From Kitasatospora atroaurantiaca (lineage in GTDB: Bacteria > Actinomycetota > Actinomycetes > Streptomycetales > Streptomycetaceae), in NCBI RefSeq assembly GCF_007828955.1, contig NZ_VIVR01000001.1, positions 6,076,001-6,140,000 on the forward strand: a DNA stretch of 64,000 nucleotides. Reading direction: 5' to 3'. Below, piece after piece: positions 1-11,105 of the stretch; position 1 is the stretch's first letter, and each line of letters opens with the position of its first letter. The position numbers were made by a program, and so were the translations under genes. The notes under the pieces are model-generated. The model saw only the letters and a list, made by a program, of their open reading frames with translations, searched no databases and was not told the DNA's origin.

Positions 1-1606
1 TCGCCAGGTCGATCAGGTAGGGGCCGTCGTGGCCGAGCATCGCCTCGACGGCATCCTCGACCTGCGAGGGCTTGTCCACCCGCCGGCCGGCCACGCCCAG
101 GGACGCCGCCAGCCCGGTGAAACCGATCTCGGGACGGGACAGGTCGAAGGCGGCCGGCCGGGCGTGGGGGGCGATGCCGAGCTCGTTCCAGTACTGATCG
201 ATGTTGAGGTCGAGCAGTCGGTAGCGGCGGTTGTTGCAGACGACGAACTTGGCGTCGATCCCGTAGCGGGCCGCCGTCCAGAGGGCCTGGAAGGTGTACA
301 TGCTGCCGCCGTCGCCCGTGAAGCCGACCACCGGCAGGTCGGGACGCGCCAGCTTGACGCCCAGGGCTCCGGGAATCCCGACGCCGAGCGAGCCGCCCCT
401 GGTCTGGAAGAACCGGCCCGGTGCCCGTGGCGGCAGGAACTTCGCCAGCGCGCCCGAGGCGGTGAGCGCCTCGTCGAACACGGCGAGATCGGCCGGAGCG
501 CGTTCGGCGAGCACCCGGACGAACCGCTCCAGCACCGAGCCGTCGTCCGATGCGGACGGCAACGCCCGGCCGGCCGGTGGCAGCGGCTCGGCCGCGTGCG
601 GCGGCCGGCGGCGGTCCAACTCGTCGGCCAGTGCCGCCAGGGTGAGCTTGGGGTCCGCGACCAGGCCGAGTTCCACCGGGAAGTTCTTGGCGATCTCGTA
701 GGCGTCCAGGTCGATGTGCACGATCCGCGCACCCTCCCGGAACGGGCTCGCCAGTGACGGGAACACCTCGGGGAAGACGTACGTGCCGAGTATCAGCACG
801 GCGTCCGCCTCCCGGACCACCCGGGCGCTGTCGGCCCCGAACATGTGGCCCAGCTGGCCGCCGTAGAGCGGATGGGTGGTGTCGAAGTTGAACTCCGAGG
901 AGTTCACCCCCCACACCGGCGCCCTCAACTGCTCGGCGACCCGGGTGAGTTCACTCTGCGCACCGGAGGCGGCGACCCCGTCACCCATCAGGATCAGCGG
1001 TCGCTCGCCGGCCCGCAGCGCCTCGGCGGCCTGCTCCACCAGACCGGCCGCCGGCGCCACCCGGGTGTCCGGGATCGTGGTGGGCAGCGCCGGCTCCGTG
1101 GTGATCTGGTCGAGCACGTCGGCCGGCAGGACGACCACGACGGGGCCGCGCGGCGGCGTCATGGCGATCTTGACGGCGCGGCGCAGCACGCGCAGGGTCG
1201 ACGCCGGATCGAGCACCCGGGTGGCGTACTTGGTCACCGGCCTGGCCATCGAGACCAGGTCGGCGGCCATCTGCGCGTCCATCGAGTCGTAGCGGACCCC
1301 GGCCTCGCCCACCAGCACGACCAGCGGCGATCCGCCGCGCTTGGCCTGGTAGAGCATGCCGATCCCGTTGCCCAGGCCGACCCCGCTGTGGAGCTGGACC
1401 AGGGCGGGCCGCTGAGCAGCCCGTGCGTAGCCGTCCGCCATGCCCACCGCGACGCCTTCGTGCAGGGCCAGCAGATAGGACAGGCCGGAGCGGCCGCCCT
1501 CATCCAGGAAACCCTGCTCGACGGTGCCCGGATTGCCGAACATATAGCCGATGCCGTCGGCCGCGAACTGCTCGTAGATTGCGGTCTTCCCTGGCCTCGC
1601 TCGCAT
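1..1606 (-). CDS. ThDP-dependent decarboxylase/lyase, benzoylformate decarboxylase-like (3' end cut by window)
   Basis: Open frame from an ATG at 1606 (AAAGGAGAG just upstream) running off base 1; 535 codons are visible and only the last few of the usual ~540-560 are missing. The three-domain thiamine-diphosphate architecture is clear. The N-terminal pyrimidine-binding domain has FGNPG (residues 23-27) and the catalytic Glu at E50 in LALHEGVAVGMADGYA. A central NAD/FAD-like domain follows at about 185-335. The C-terminal pyrophosphate domain carries GDG at 431-433 and NN at 458-459. FGNPG and the overall layout resemble benzoylformate decarboxylase more than acetolactate synthase, so 2-keto acid decarboxylation or carboligation is likely; the substrate cannot be read from sequence. 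The gene lies 41 bp downstream of a DJ-1/PfpI gene on the same strand, so the two probably form an operon. Confidence 0.85.
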   Translation of the reverse strand, partial: MRARPGKTAIYEQFAADGIGYMFGNPGTVEQGFLDEGGRSGLSYLLALHEGVAVGMADGYARAAQRPALVQLHSGVGLGNGIGMLYQAKRGGSPLVVLVGEAGVRYDSMDAQMAADLVSMARPVTKYATRVLDPASTLRVLRRAVKIAMTPPRGPVVVVLPADVLDQITTEPALPTTIPDTRVAPAAGLVEQAAEALRAGERPLILMGDGVAASGAQSELTRVAEQLRAPVWGVNSSEFNFDTTHPLYGGQLGHMFGADSARVVREADAVLILGTYVFPEVFPSLASPFREGARIVHIDLDAYEIAKNFPVELGLVADPKLTLAALADELDRRRPPHAAEPLPPAGRALPSASDDGSVLERFVRVLAERAPADLAVFDEALTASGALAKFLPPRAPGRFFQTRGGSLGVGIPGALGVKLARPDLPVVGFTGDGGSMYTFQALWTAARYGIDAKFVVCNNRRYRLLDLNIDQYWNELGIAPHARPAAFDLSRPEIGFTGLAASLGVAGRRVDKPSQVEDAVEAMLGHDGPYLIDLA

Positions 1607-1647
1607 CTCAGCTCTCCTTTCCGGTCTTCAACGAATCTGACGGAGCG

Positions 1648-2475
1648 TTACCAGCCGTAGCGGCGCAGCCCGTTCTCCAGGACCTGTACCAGCAGCTCGC
1701 CGGCCGGAACGGAGTCCGGTGTGGACCTGGCGGTGAGATACGGGAAGTCGACGATCACCGAGGTCTCCTTGCCGACGTTGCCGTGGAAGGCCCCGTCCGG
1801 GCCGGTGGCGTCGCGCAGGATGTACTCCAGCGGGTACGGCGGCGGACCCATGTTGAAGTTCACGCCGATGAATCCCGTGCCGTCCTTGTAGTCGTACTCC
1901 TTCGGGTGGCCGGTGACGTGCTTGCCCCACAGCAGGCTTGCGCGGGTCTCGAGGTCACGGGCGAAGGCGAGGACGGCCACGCCGTAGCACTCGGCCAGGA
2001 TGGGCTTGTCGGCGGCGGCGAAGGCGAGCACGACCTCGTGCAGCCGCTCGTTGTTCGCCAGGTCCACGATGGGGCCGCTGCCGCCGACGATGACCAGCGC
2101 GTCGAACCCGGCGATCAGGTCGCCCACCCCGGAGGCGAGCCGGCGGTGGTAGTCCTCGAGCTCGCGCAGGTGGTTGAGCGAGCTGTAGTACGGGCGCTCG
2201 GGGATGAGGTCCTGCAGGCTGAGCGGGTTGTCCAGCCGGCTCGACTCGTCCAGCTCGCGGGCCCTGCGGGCCATGTCCCGCGTGGTCACGGACCGGCCCA
2301 GCGGCGGGTCGATGTAGTCCGCGTCCAGGCTCGGCGGCAGAGCGCGGGCGCGCTTACCGGTGGGGGTGGCGAAGGTGATGCGGTAACCCTGGGCGTCGAG
2401 TGCGTCGACCGGGCCGACCAGCTCCTCTCCCCAGTAACCGAATTCGGAAAGTACCACCAGGATTCGTTTCGACAC
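1648..2475 (-). CDS. DJ-1/PfpI (class I glutamine amidotransferase-like) family protein
   Basis: 275 residues with the flavodoxin-like DJ-1/PfpI fold: N-terminal strand RILVVLSEFG, conserved acidic residues E17/E18 in WGEELVGP, a GGSGP turn at 131-135 and a nucleophile elbow AECYGV with the candidate nucleophile C163. GGSGPIVDL resembles the Hsp31/glyoxalase III branch, which is longer than PfpI proteases. Members act as deglycases, glyoxalases, hydratases or chaperones, so the activity is unknown. It is first in a probable operon with the ThDP enzyme (41 bp gap), which hints that it handles a reactive carbonyl substrate or product of that enzyme; this is inference. The ATG start is followed directly by a family-typical first strand. 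Confidence 0.8.
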   Translation of the reverse strand: MSKRILVVLSEFGYWGEELVGPVDALDAQGYRITFATPTGKRARALPPSLDADYIDPPLGRSVTTRDMARRARELDESSRLDNPLSLQDLIPERPYYSSLNHLRELEDYHRRLASGVGDLIAGFDALVIVGGSGPIVDLANNERLHEVVLAFAAADKPILAECYGVAVLAFARDLETRASLLWGKHVTGHPKEYDYKDGTGFIGVNFNMGPPPYPLEYILRDATGPDGAFHGNVGKETSVIVDFPYLTARSTPDSVPAGELLVQVLENGLRRYGW

Positions 2476-2803
2476 CGATACCTCCAGGGCTGTCTGCGGT
2501 GCGATTTCCGCTCTCTCGGATGTCTTCCGATGGCCGACGGGTGAATTCGCCGGCCGAGCAGGACCGAGTCAACCCGTGGGCCCGGTAGGGCAGCAAGGGA
2601 TGAGCGGAACGCAGGTGCCACTTGTGGAAGTTGACTGAATTGCCGAGGGAGCGGCTGGCCCGGTTGCGACTAATTCCCCGGCCTCGCACCGCGCTTGCGA
2701 CTTCACGGAGTCTCCACAGTGCGCCGACAGTTCCGGTAGGAACTTCCCTCCCCGTCACCCGCTCCACATGATGGCGATACCACTGGAGAAGAGGTGACGG
2801 ACC
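2476..2803. other. Divergent intergenic region between the DJ-1 gene and glgE
   Basis: About 330 bp separate the divergent DJ-1 and glgE starts, so it must hold both promoters. It is somewhat less GC-rich than the flanking genes. I see no convincing -35/-10 pair, long inverted repeat or small gene. A GAAGAGGTGAC stretch just before the glgE ATG at 2804 supplies its ribosome binding site. Confidence 0.5.
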
Positions 2804-4766
<1,963 letters not shown>

Positions 4767-4774
<8 letters not shown>

Positions 4775-6509
4775 GCCCACCGCCGGCGGCTTCATCGTCG
4801 AGCCCCGGTCCGAGGACTACGACAGTGCGCGGGTCATGCCGGTCGAGCCGGACTGGTTCAAGCGGGCGGTCTTCTACGAGGTGCTCGTCCGGTCCTTCTA
4901 CGACAGCAACGCCGACGGCACCGGCGACCTCAAGGGGCTCACCGCCAAGCTCGACTACCTGCAGTGGCTCGGCGTCGACTGCCTCTGGCTGCCGCCGTTC
5001 TACGCCTCACCGCTGCGCGACGGTGGGTACGACATCAGCGACTACCGGGCGGTGCTCCCCGAGTTCGGCACCATCGACGACTTCGTGGAGCTCCTGGACG
5101 CCGCCCACGCCCGAGGCATCCGGGTGGTCACCGACCTGGTGATGAACCACACCTCCGACCAGCACCCCTGGTTCCAGGAGTCCCGGCGCCACCCGCAGGG
5201 CCCCTACGGCGACTTCTACGTGTGGGCGGACGACGACCGGGGCTACCCCGACGCCCGGATCATCTTCGTCGACACCGAGAGCTCGAACTGGACCCACGAC
5301 CCGGTACGCGGACAGTACTTCTGGCACCGTTTCTTCAGCCACCAGCCGGATCTCAACTACGACAATCCGCGGGTCCAGGACGCGATGCTGGACGTGCTGC
5401 GGTTCTGGCTCGACCTCGGCATCGACGGCTTCCGGCTGGACGCCGTGCCGTACCTGTTCGTCGAGGAGGGCACCAACGGCGAGAACCTCCCCCGTACCCA
5501 CGCCTTCCTGAAGCTGGTACGCAAGGTCGTCGACGACGAGTACCCCGGCCGGGTGCTGCTGGCCGAGGCGAACCAGTGGCCCGCCGACGCGGTGGAGTAC
5601 TTCGGCGACCCGGACGGCGGCGGTGACGAGGCCCATATGGCCTTCCACTTCCCGCTGATGCCCCGGATCTTCATGGCGCTGCGCCAGGAGGACCGGCGGC
5701 CCGTCTCCGAGGTCCTCGCCCGTACACCCCCGATCCCGGCCGGCAGCCAGTGGGGCATCTTCCTGCGCAACCACGACGAGCTGACGCTCGAGATGGTGAC
5801 CGAGGAGGAGCGCGCGTACATGTACGCGCAGTACGCCAAGGACCCGCGGATGCGCGCCAACCTGGGCATCCGGCGCCGGCTGGCCCCGCTGCTGGACAAC
5901 GACCGCAACCAGATCGAGCTGCTCACCGCGCTCCTGCTCTCCCTGCCGGGCTCGCCGGTCCTGTACTACGGGGACGAGATCGGCATGGGGGACAACATCT
6001 GGCTGGCCGACCGCGACGGCGTCCGTACACCCATGCAGTGGACGCCCGACCGCAACGCCGGTTTCTCCGCCGCCAACCCGGGCCGACTGGATCTGCCCGT
6101 GGTCATGGACCCCACCTTCGGCCACGCAGCGGTCAACGTCGAGGCCCAGACCGCCGTCGAGTCCTCCCTGCTGCACTGGACCCGCAGGATGCTCGCGGTC
6201 CGGCGGCAGCACCCCGCCTTCGGGCTGGGGACCTTCGAGGAACTCGACACCGGCAACCCGACCGTGCTCGCGTACGCCAGGCGCCTGTCCCGTCCGGACG
6301 GGACGGGGGACCTCGTGGTGTGCGTCAACAACCTCTCGCGCTTCCCCCAGCCGGCCGGCCTCGACCTGGCCGGGGAGGCCGGCGCGGTGCCCGTGGAGCT
6401 CACCGGCGGGGTGCCCTTTCCCGCCGTCACCGAGGAGCCCTACCAACTGGCCCTGGGCGGCCACGGGTTCCTGTGGTTGTCAATCCGGACCGCTGAGGAG
6501 ACGTCATGA
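4767..6509 (+). CDS. treS: Trehalose synthase (maltose alpha-D-glucosyltransferase)
   Basis: 580-residue GH13_16 enzyme interconverting trehalose and maltose; it feeds maltose to the maltokinase encoded next. The N-terminal FYEVLVRSFYDSNADGTGD is characteristic of TreS. Catalytic residues are visible: nucleophile D225 in GFRLDAVPYLF, acid/base E267 in LLAEANQWP, and transition-state stabiliser D337 in FLRNHDELTLEM. The length matches stand-alone TreS, with no fused maltokinase domain. The ATG sits inside the 3' end of glgE, and the TGA overlaps the maltokinase ATG by 4 bp (ATGA), so all three genes are made as a coupled set. Confidence 0.96.
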
Positions 6510-7921
6510 CCGCGTTGGACACGATCGGGCGACTCTCGGGGCTCGACAGCGCCCTGGAGGCCTGGCTGCCCGGGCAGCGATGGTTCGCGGACAAGGGGCG
6601 GCCGCTGGAGCGGGTCTCGGTCCGCCAGGTCCTCCCCTTCAGCGACCCGGTCGGGGCGGACGAGCCGGCCGGTGTGATCGCCGTGGTGCGCGTGGAGTTC
6701 GCCGACGGCCGCCCGGCGGCCGACTACCAACTCCCGCTAGGGGTAGGCATGGTGACGCCCGCCGTCCCGGGTTCGTCGGTCATCGCGAAACTGCCCGGAG
6801 GAGTGGTCCACGACGCGCTGGCGGACCCCGGGCTGGTCGGCCGGCTGGTCCGCCGGATCGCGGCCGACGAGGACGGACCGGGGCTGCGGTTCGAGGCCGA
6901 GCCGCCCGGATTCCAGCCGCCATGGCATGCCCTGAAGGTGCGCCGGCTCGCGGTGGAGCAGAGCAACAGCTCGGTGGTGGTCGACGAGCGGTACGTGCTG
7001 AAGATCATCCGAAAGCTCGTCCCGGGAACCAATCCCGACCTGGAGCTGCAGCGCATGCTCAGGGGCGCCAAGTCCCCGCATGTCCCGAGGCTCCTGGGAG
7101 CCGTCGAAGGTCGACTCGACGGGGCCCCGGCGACGCTGGCCGTCCTGCAGGAGTACGCCCCGGCCGCCTCCGAGGGCTGGCAGCTGGCACTGGACAGCGT
7201 GCGCGAGCTGCTCGGCGGCGAAGCCCGCCCTGATCGGGCCGCCGACTTCGCCGCCGAGGCCGCGAGCCTCGGCGAGACCGTGGCGGCGGTGCACGGTGAA
7301 CTGGCCGCGACCGGAGGGACCGTACCGTTGCGCCGCGCGGATCTCGCGCGGATCGCGGGCAGTATGACCACCCGGCTGGACTCGGCGCTCGACGCCGTTC
7401 CGGAACTGGCGGAGCATGAAAGGGAATTACGCGCCGCCTTTGCCGCCGTGGCGGATCTCCCGCTGGAAATGGTGGGGGCGGCGCAGCGAATCCATGGTGA
7501 TCTGCACCTGGGCCAGGCCCTGCGAACCACAGCTCGCTGGCTGATTATCGACTTCGAAGGAGAACCGGGCGCAGCGCTGTCCGAACGCCTGGCCAGGTAT
7601 TCGCCCGCCAGGGATGTCGCCGGCATGCTCCGTTCCTTCGAGTATGCGGCGTACCACCAGCTCAACCAGATCGCCGTCGGCAGGGCTATCGACAATCCGG
7701 CGGCTCGCGCCGCGCAGTGGACGGCACGTAGCCAGGCCGCATTCTGCTCGGGTTATGCCGCGGTCACCGGGCGCGATCCGCGCTGCGACGGAGCACTCCT
7801 GACGGCCTACCAGCTGGACAAGGCGGTGTACGAGCTGCGCTATGAAACGCGTCACAGGCCGGCCTGGGCCTGGATTCCGCTGGGCGCCATCGGGCGCCTG
7901 CTGGCCGAGGCGGTCCGGTAA
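6506..7921 (+). CDS. mak: Maltokinase
   Basis: 471 residues. Phosphorylates maltose with ATP to maltose 1-phosphate, the donor used by GlgE. The protein has the aminoglycoside-phosphotransferase-like kinase fold: an N-terminal cap, a VLKIIRKL strand carrying the ATP-contacting lysines, the catalytic loop RIHGDLHLGQ with D332, and the metal-binding IIDFEGEP with D349. The C-terminal MLRSFEYAAYHQ is typical of Mak/Pep2. The ATG overlaps the treS stop by 4 bp. In many streptomycetes glgB (branching enzyme) follows directly, but here a 500 bp gap and a transposase-like gene follow instead, so branching must be encoded elsewhere. Confidence 0.94.
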   Translation: MTALDTIGRLSGLDSALEAWLPGQRWFADKGRPLERVSVRQVLPFSDPVGADEPAGVIAVVRVEFADGRPAADYQLPLGVGMVTPAVPGSSVIAKLPGGVVHDALADPGLVGRLVRRIAADEDGPGLRFEAEPPGFQPPWHALKVRRLAVEQSNSSVVVDERYVLKIIRKLVPGTNPDLELQRMLRGAKSPHVPRLLGAVEGRLDGAPATLAVLQEYAPAASEGWQLALDSVRELLGGEARPDRAADFAAEAASLGETVAAVHGELAATGGTVPLRRADLARIAGSMTTRLDSALDAVPELAEHERELRAAFAAVADLPLEMVGAAQRIHGDLHLGQALRTTARWLIIDFEGEPGAALSERLARYSPARDVAGMLRSFEYAAYHQLNQIAVGRAIDNPAARAAQWTARSQAAFCSGYAAVTGRDPRCDGALLTAYQLDKAVYELRYETRHRPAWAWIPLGAIGRLLAEAVR

Positions 7922-8120
7922 AGCCTGGTCAAAGCTCTCGGGGTAGGGCGCGGGCCGACCGGCGGGTGCTTGTCTACTGAGGAGTACTCGAGTGCATCAT
8001 TGCGCCTGATCCAGGGGAGGATAGGCCGGTGGCCAGGTTGAACCCCGTCGCCCCACGCCTGGGGGACCTTCCTGCTCGGACGTCCTGCGCAGGCCTGAGA
8101 CCCGGACCGCTCAGACGGCG

Positions 8121-8138
8121 CCGCCGCCCGGGCGGCGG
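8121..8138. repeat. Perfect 18-bp GC palindrome
   Basis: CCGCCGCCCGGGCGGCGG is self-complementary and would fold as a 7-bp stem with a CCGG loop on RNA. It lies 200 bp past the mak stop and has no U-tract, so a terminator role is only possible. Confidence 0.4.
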
Positions 8139-8167
8139 TCGGCATGCCATGGCAGGGATCTGACGGA

Positions 8168-8197
8168 CGCCCGGCGGGCCTCACCGCCCGTCGGGCG
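8168..8197 (+). terminator. Terminator-like hairpin after the glgE operon
   Basis: The arms CGCCCGGCGGG (8168-8178) and CCCGTCGGGCG (8187-8197) pair over 11 bp with one G-U wobble and an 8-nt loop. No poly-U follows, which is common for actinobacterial terminators. Confidence 0.45.
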
Positions 8198-8424
8198 CCG
8201 CGGCGGCGGCCCGTGCACCCTGCCTGGATTTCTCGAAAATCGTGACCGCGCACGCATTCGGGCAAGTCGGCTCGAATGCTGGGCGGCATTTTCTTCAATT
8301 CAATGTATGTATACGCTCTATTTGGCCGAGCGACTACGTTAAGTGTGTATTGCCCGGCACCTGCCCCGGTAGGTAACCATGGGAACATCGGTTACGAAGT
8401 TACTGACGTGCATCGGGGGTAAAG

Positions 8425-9633
8425 GTGTCCGTGGAATCAGATGTGGTTGTATCTCTTCCCGCCTACGACAATGTATCCGCATTCGCTGCCGAAGTCTTCA
8501 GATCAATGTCGCGCGCCGATCAGCGGCGGTGGGCCGAGGTCTATCTTCGTGGCCTGCTGCTGGCCGACGGCAAGAAGTCCGTCCGTCGTATAGCGGAGAG
8601 CGTGCCGATCTTCCACGCGAACCAGTCGCTGCAGCAGTTCATCAACCAGAGCCCCTGGGACTGGGAGCCCGTGCGGGCCCTGATCGCGCAGCGCATCGAG
8701 CATGCGAAGCACCCCCGGGCCTGGGTCATCGAGCGGGTCGTCATCCCCAAGCGCGGCGAGCGCTCGGTCGGTGTGCAGCGGCGCTTCGTGCCGGAGGTGG
8801 GGCGCACCGTCAACAGCCAGCTCGCCCTGGGCATCGCGCTCGCCTCGGAGTCGGCGAGCGTGCCGGTCAACTGGCGGATCTCGCTGTCCGGGAGGTGGGG
8901 GAAGGACCCGGAGCTCCGGGGGGCGACCTACATCCCGGAGCCGGTGGCGGGCAAGCCGGAATGGGTGGAGGTGGCCGAGATGGTGGAGGAGATGGCCCTC
9001 CGGTGGAAGCTGTCCCCGGTGCCCGTCGTGGGTGACGTCCGGCATTTCTCCGACGTCACCCGGCTGCTGACCCGCATGGCGAACAGGGGGGTGGGATTCT
9101 CCGTCCAGGTGGACGGTTCCTTCCCCGTGATGGGGACCGACTATCTCACCTCCCTGCCGAATCACGACGCTGCTCCCCAGCTCAGCGACCCGCAGGCCGT
9201 GGTCACCATTCAGAGGCATCTGGGCGGCCTCGGGAAGCAGCTGCCGAAGGACTCGATGAGGACGCTCACCGGCACCGGTTCGCGGCGGGCCGGCCTGGTC
9301 TCCTCGCTCGCTCGAATACCGCCTCTTCGGGGCGACGGAAATCCCTCGCCCAAGGTTGTGAGGATTATCGGGGAACTGAGCCAGAAGGAGGGATTCGCCA
9401 GGTACTGGATCACCAACCTGACGCACCACCGACTCGACGAGGTGATGTCATTGACGCGATTAGCTCAGCGCAGCCGGGCGGAGATGCAGACGCTCGCGTC
9501 GGAATTCGGGCTGCGTGACTTCGAAGGACGCTCCTACCCGGGTTGGCACCATCACATGACCATGGTCTCCGCGGCGTTCGCGTACAGCGTGGTCGGCTGG
9601 GAGGGTGCGGTGGACGCGGCGATGAGCTCGTAG
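8425..9633 (+). CDS. IS701-like DDE transposase-derived protein, catalytically degenerate
   Basis: 402 residues from a GTG at 8425 (GGGGG five bases upstream). The body follows the IS701 transposase plan: an N-terminal four-helix segment with RRWAEVYLRGLL and SLQQFINQSPWDW, an RNase H-like core with SVGVQRRFVPEVGRTVNSQ, and the C-terminal FEGRSYPGWHHH that carries the catalytic Glu. The position where active IS701 enzymes have the first catalytic Asp (a VIDD/VVDDT-type strand before PKRG) reads WVIERVVIPKRG, so that Asp is missing, while a later Asp (PVVGDVRHF) and the Glu remain. I noticed no IS ends or target duplication. It is full-length and unbroken, which suggests a domesticated DNA-binding protein, perhaps regulating the adjacent flavoprotein/methyltransferase genes, rather than a dead IS. 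Function is inference. Confidence 0.7.
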   Translation: MSVESDVVVSLPAYDNVSAFAAEVFRSMSRADQRRWAEVYLRGLLLADGKKSVRRIAESVPIFHANQSLQQFINQSPWDWEPVRALIAQRIEHAKHPRAWVIERVVIPKRGERSVGVQRRFVPEVGRTVNSQLALGIALASESASVPVNWRISLSGRWGKDPELRGATYIPEPVAGKPEWVEVAEMVEEMALRWKLSPVPVVGDVRHFSDVTRLLTRMANRGVGFSVQVDGSFPVMGTDYLTSLPNHDAAPQLSDPQAVVTIQRHLGGLGKQLPKDSMRTLTGTGSRRAGLVSSLARIPPLRGDGNPSPKVVRIIGELSQKEGFARYWITNLTHHRLDEVMSLTRLAQRSRAEMQTLASEFGLRDFEGRSYPGWHHHMTMVSAAFAYSVVGWEGAVDAAMSS

Positions 9634-9689
9634 GCGGAACGCACTGCCTGTCGCTGTGCCGAGCGTGGCGGCAGGCGGCGCGTTCCGCC
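9633..9689 (+). terminator. Long stem-loop at the end of the IS701-like gene
   Basis: Arms GGCGGAACGC (9633-9642) and GCGTTCCGCC (9680-9689) are perfectly complementary, with further CTGCC/GGCAG pairing inside. The stem begins on the last base of the TAG stop. Probable transcription terminator; a residual element end is an alternative. Confidence 0.5.
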
Positions 9690-9829
9690 GTAAGCGGTCA
9701 CCCGTCGATGACCGCTCGGGAGTACGGACCGGGGGCGCCGGTTCCGGCTGAGGACTCAATTACCCGCAGTTCGCCCAAACCTGATAAGAAGTCGGCGACG
9801 ACCGCGGGGGCCGGTACGGAGGTCTGCCC

Positions 9830-11059
9830 ATGTTCCCCTCGCGCCATGAAGGGGGAGACGTGCCGGACCACTCGTCCGTTGACAGTACGACCGTACTGAT
9901 CGTCGGCGCCGGACCCGCGGGTCTGGTCCTGGGAAACCTGCTGAAGGCCGCGGGAGTCGACTGCCTGATCCTGGAACGGCAGAGCCGCGCCTACGTCGAA
10001 CGCCGGGCGCGCGCGGGCTTCCTGGCGGCGAACACGGTACGGATCCTCGAGGAGAACGGCCTCGCCGCAGGCCTGCTCCGCGACGGACGGCAGCACGACA
10101 CCTGCCTGTTCCGCAGCGAGCACGCCGAGTTCGAGCTCAAGTACAGCGGTCTGGGCCGTGGGGAGGTCCACACCGTCTACCCCCAGCAGGATCTGGTCCG
10201 GGACCTCATCGCCGAGTTCCTCGACCGCGGGGGTGAGCTGCGCTTCGAGACGGCCGTGGCCGAGGTGAACGACATCGGGTCGGACCGGCCGTGGATCGTC
10301 TGCCGGAACGCGGACGGCGAACTCCAGCGGTGGAACGGCCGGTACGTGGCCGGCTGCGACGGCCGGCACGGCGTCTCACGGCAGGCGGTTCCGGTGGGCG
10401 CGGTCCGCCAGTACCGGCGGGACCACGGCATCTCGTGGCTGGCGCTGCTGGCCGAGGCGCCGCAGAGCATGGCGGCCGTCGCCTATGCCATCCACGACGA
10501 GGGCTTCGCCGGCCATATGGCCCGGAGCGCATCCGTCACCCGTTACTACCTGCAGTGCGCGCGGGGCGAGGACCCGCAGGGCTGGTCGGACCGGCGGATC
10601 TGGGACGAGCTTCAGCTGCGCATGCAGGCCGACCGGTACGGGCCCCTGCACCAGGGCCCGATCCTGGAGCGCCGGGTCGTGGACATGGCGTCCCACGTCA
10701 TGGATCCCATCCAGTACGGCCGTCTCTTCCTGGTCGGTGACGCGGCCAGTCTGATCAGTCCGTCGGCGGCCAAGGGCGCCAACCTGGCGGTCATGGAGGC
10801 GGAGATCCTGGCCAAGGCCCTGATCGCCGATCTGCGGGACGACGACGAGCGGCCACTGGCCCGCTACTCCGAGGACTGCCTGCCGCGTATCTGGCGGGCC
10901 CAGGAGTTCTCCCACTGGATGATCAACCTCCTGCACGGCCCCGCCGGGAACGACGACGAGGCCGTCTTCCTGCGGGCTCTGCAACGCGCCCGCCTGGAGA
11001 GCCTGCGGAACTCGCGCAGGCACCAGGACCACTTCGCCGAGAACTACGTCGGGATCTGA
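9830..11059 (+). CDS. FAD-dependent aromatic hydroxylase, 4-hydroxybenzoate 3-monooxygenase (PobA)-like
   Basis: 409 residues of a class A flavoprotein monooxygenase. The FAD-binding VLIVGAGPAGLVLG is near the N-terminus, CDGRHGVSR is the DG motif, and LFLVGDAASLISPSAAKGAN is the second FAD motif. The C-terminal WRAQEFSHWMINLLH and AENYVGI match PobA closely and distinguish it from phenol or polyketide hydroxylases. The expected reaction is NADPH- and O2-dependent ortho-hydroxylation of a 4-hydroxybenzoate-type acid to a catechol. Two starts are possible: ATG 9830 (GGAGG seven bases upstream) or GTG 9860 (GGGGGAG just upstream), the latter leaving a shorter N-terminus closer to the family. 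The next gene is an O-methyltransferase, so hydroxylation followed by O-methylation is a natural reading. Confidence 0.88.
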   Translation: MFPSRHEGGDVPDHSSVDSTTVLIVGAGPAGLVLGNLLKAAGVDCLILERQSRAYVERRARAGFLAANTVRILEENGLAAGLLRDGRQHDTCLFRSEHAEFELKYSGLGRGEVHTVYPQQDLVRDLIAEFLDRGGELRFETAVAEVNDIGSDRPWIVCRNADGELQRWNGRYVAGCDGRHGVSRQAVPVGAVRQYRRDHGISWLALLAEAPQSMAAVAYAIHDEGFAGHMARSASVTRYYLQCARGEDPQGWSDRRIWDELQLRMQADRYGPLHQGPILERRVVDMASHVMDPIQYGRLFLVGDAASLISPSAAKGANLAVMEAEILAKALIADLRDDDERPLARYSEDCLPRIWRAQEFSHWMINLLHGPAGNDDEAVFLRALQRARLESLRNSRRHQDHFAENYVGI

Positions 11060-11105
11060 TCCCGCACCGGGATCGGAACGCCGACCTCAACGGGATGAGT
11101 GACAT

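Larger units (their letters stand above)
7922..8424. other. Intergenic region downstream of the glgE operon
   Basis: About 500 bp with no supportable gene. It holds two GC-rich hairpins (8121-8138 and 8168-8197), listed separately, that could end glgE-operon transcription. From about 8275 to 8345 the composition becomes markedly AT-richer than anything nearby (for example TTTTCTTCAATTCAATG), just upstream of the transposase-like gene. This probably contains that gene's promoter and may be of foreign origin. Confidence 0.5.

Noticed and set aside
8121..8197. Hairpins after mak as terminal inverted repeats of an IS701 element
   Set aside because: The two hairpins are internally self-complementary, and no matching end was seen downstream of the transposase-like gene.
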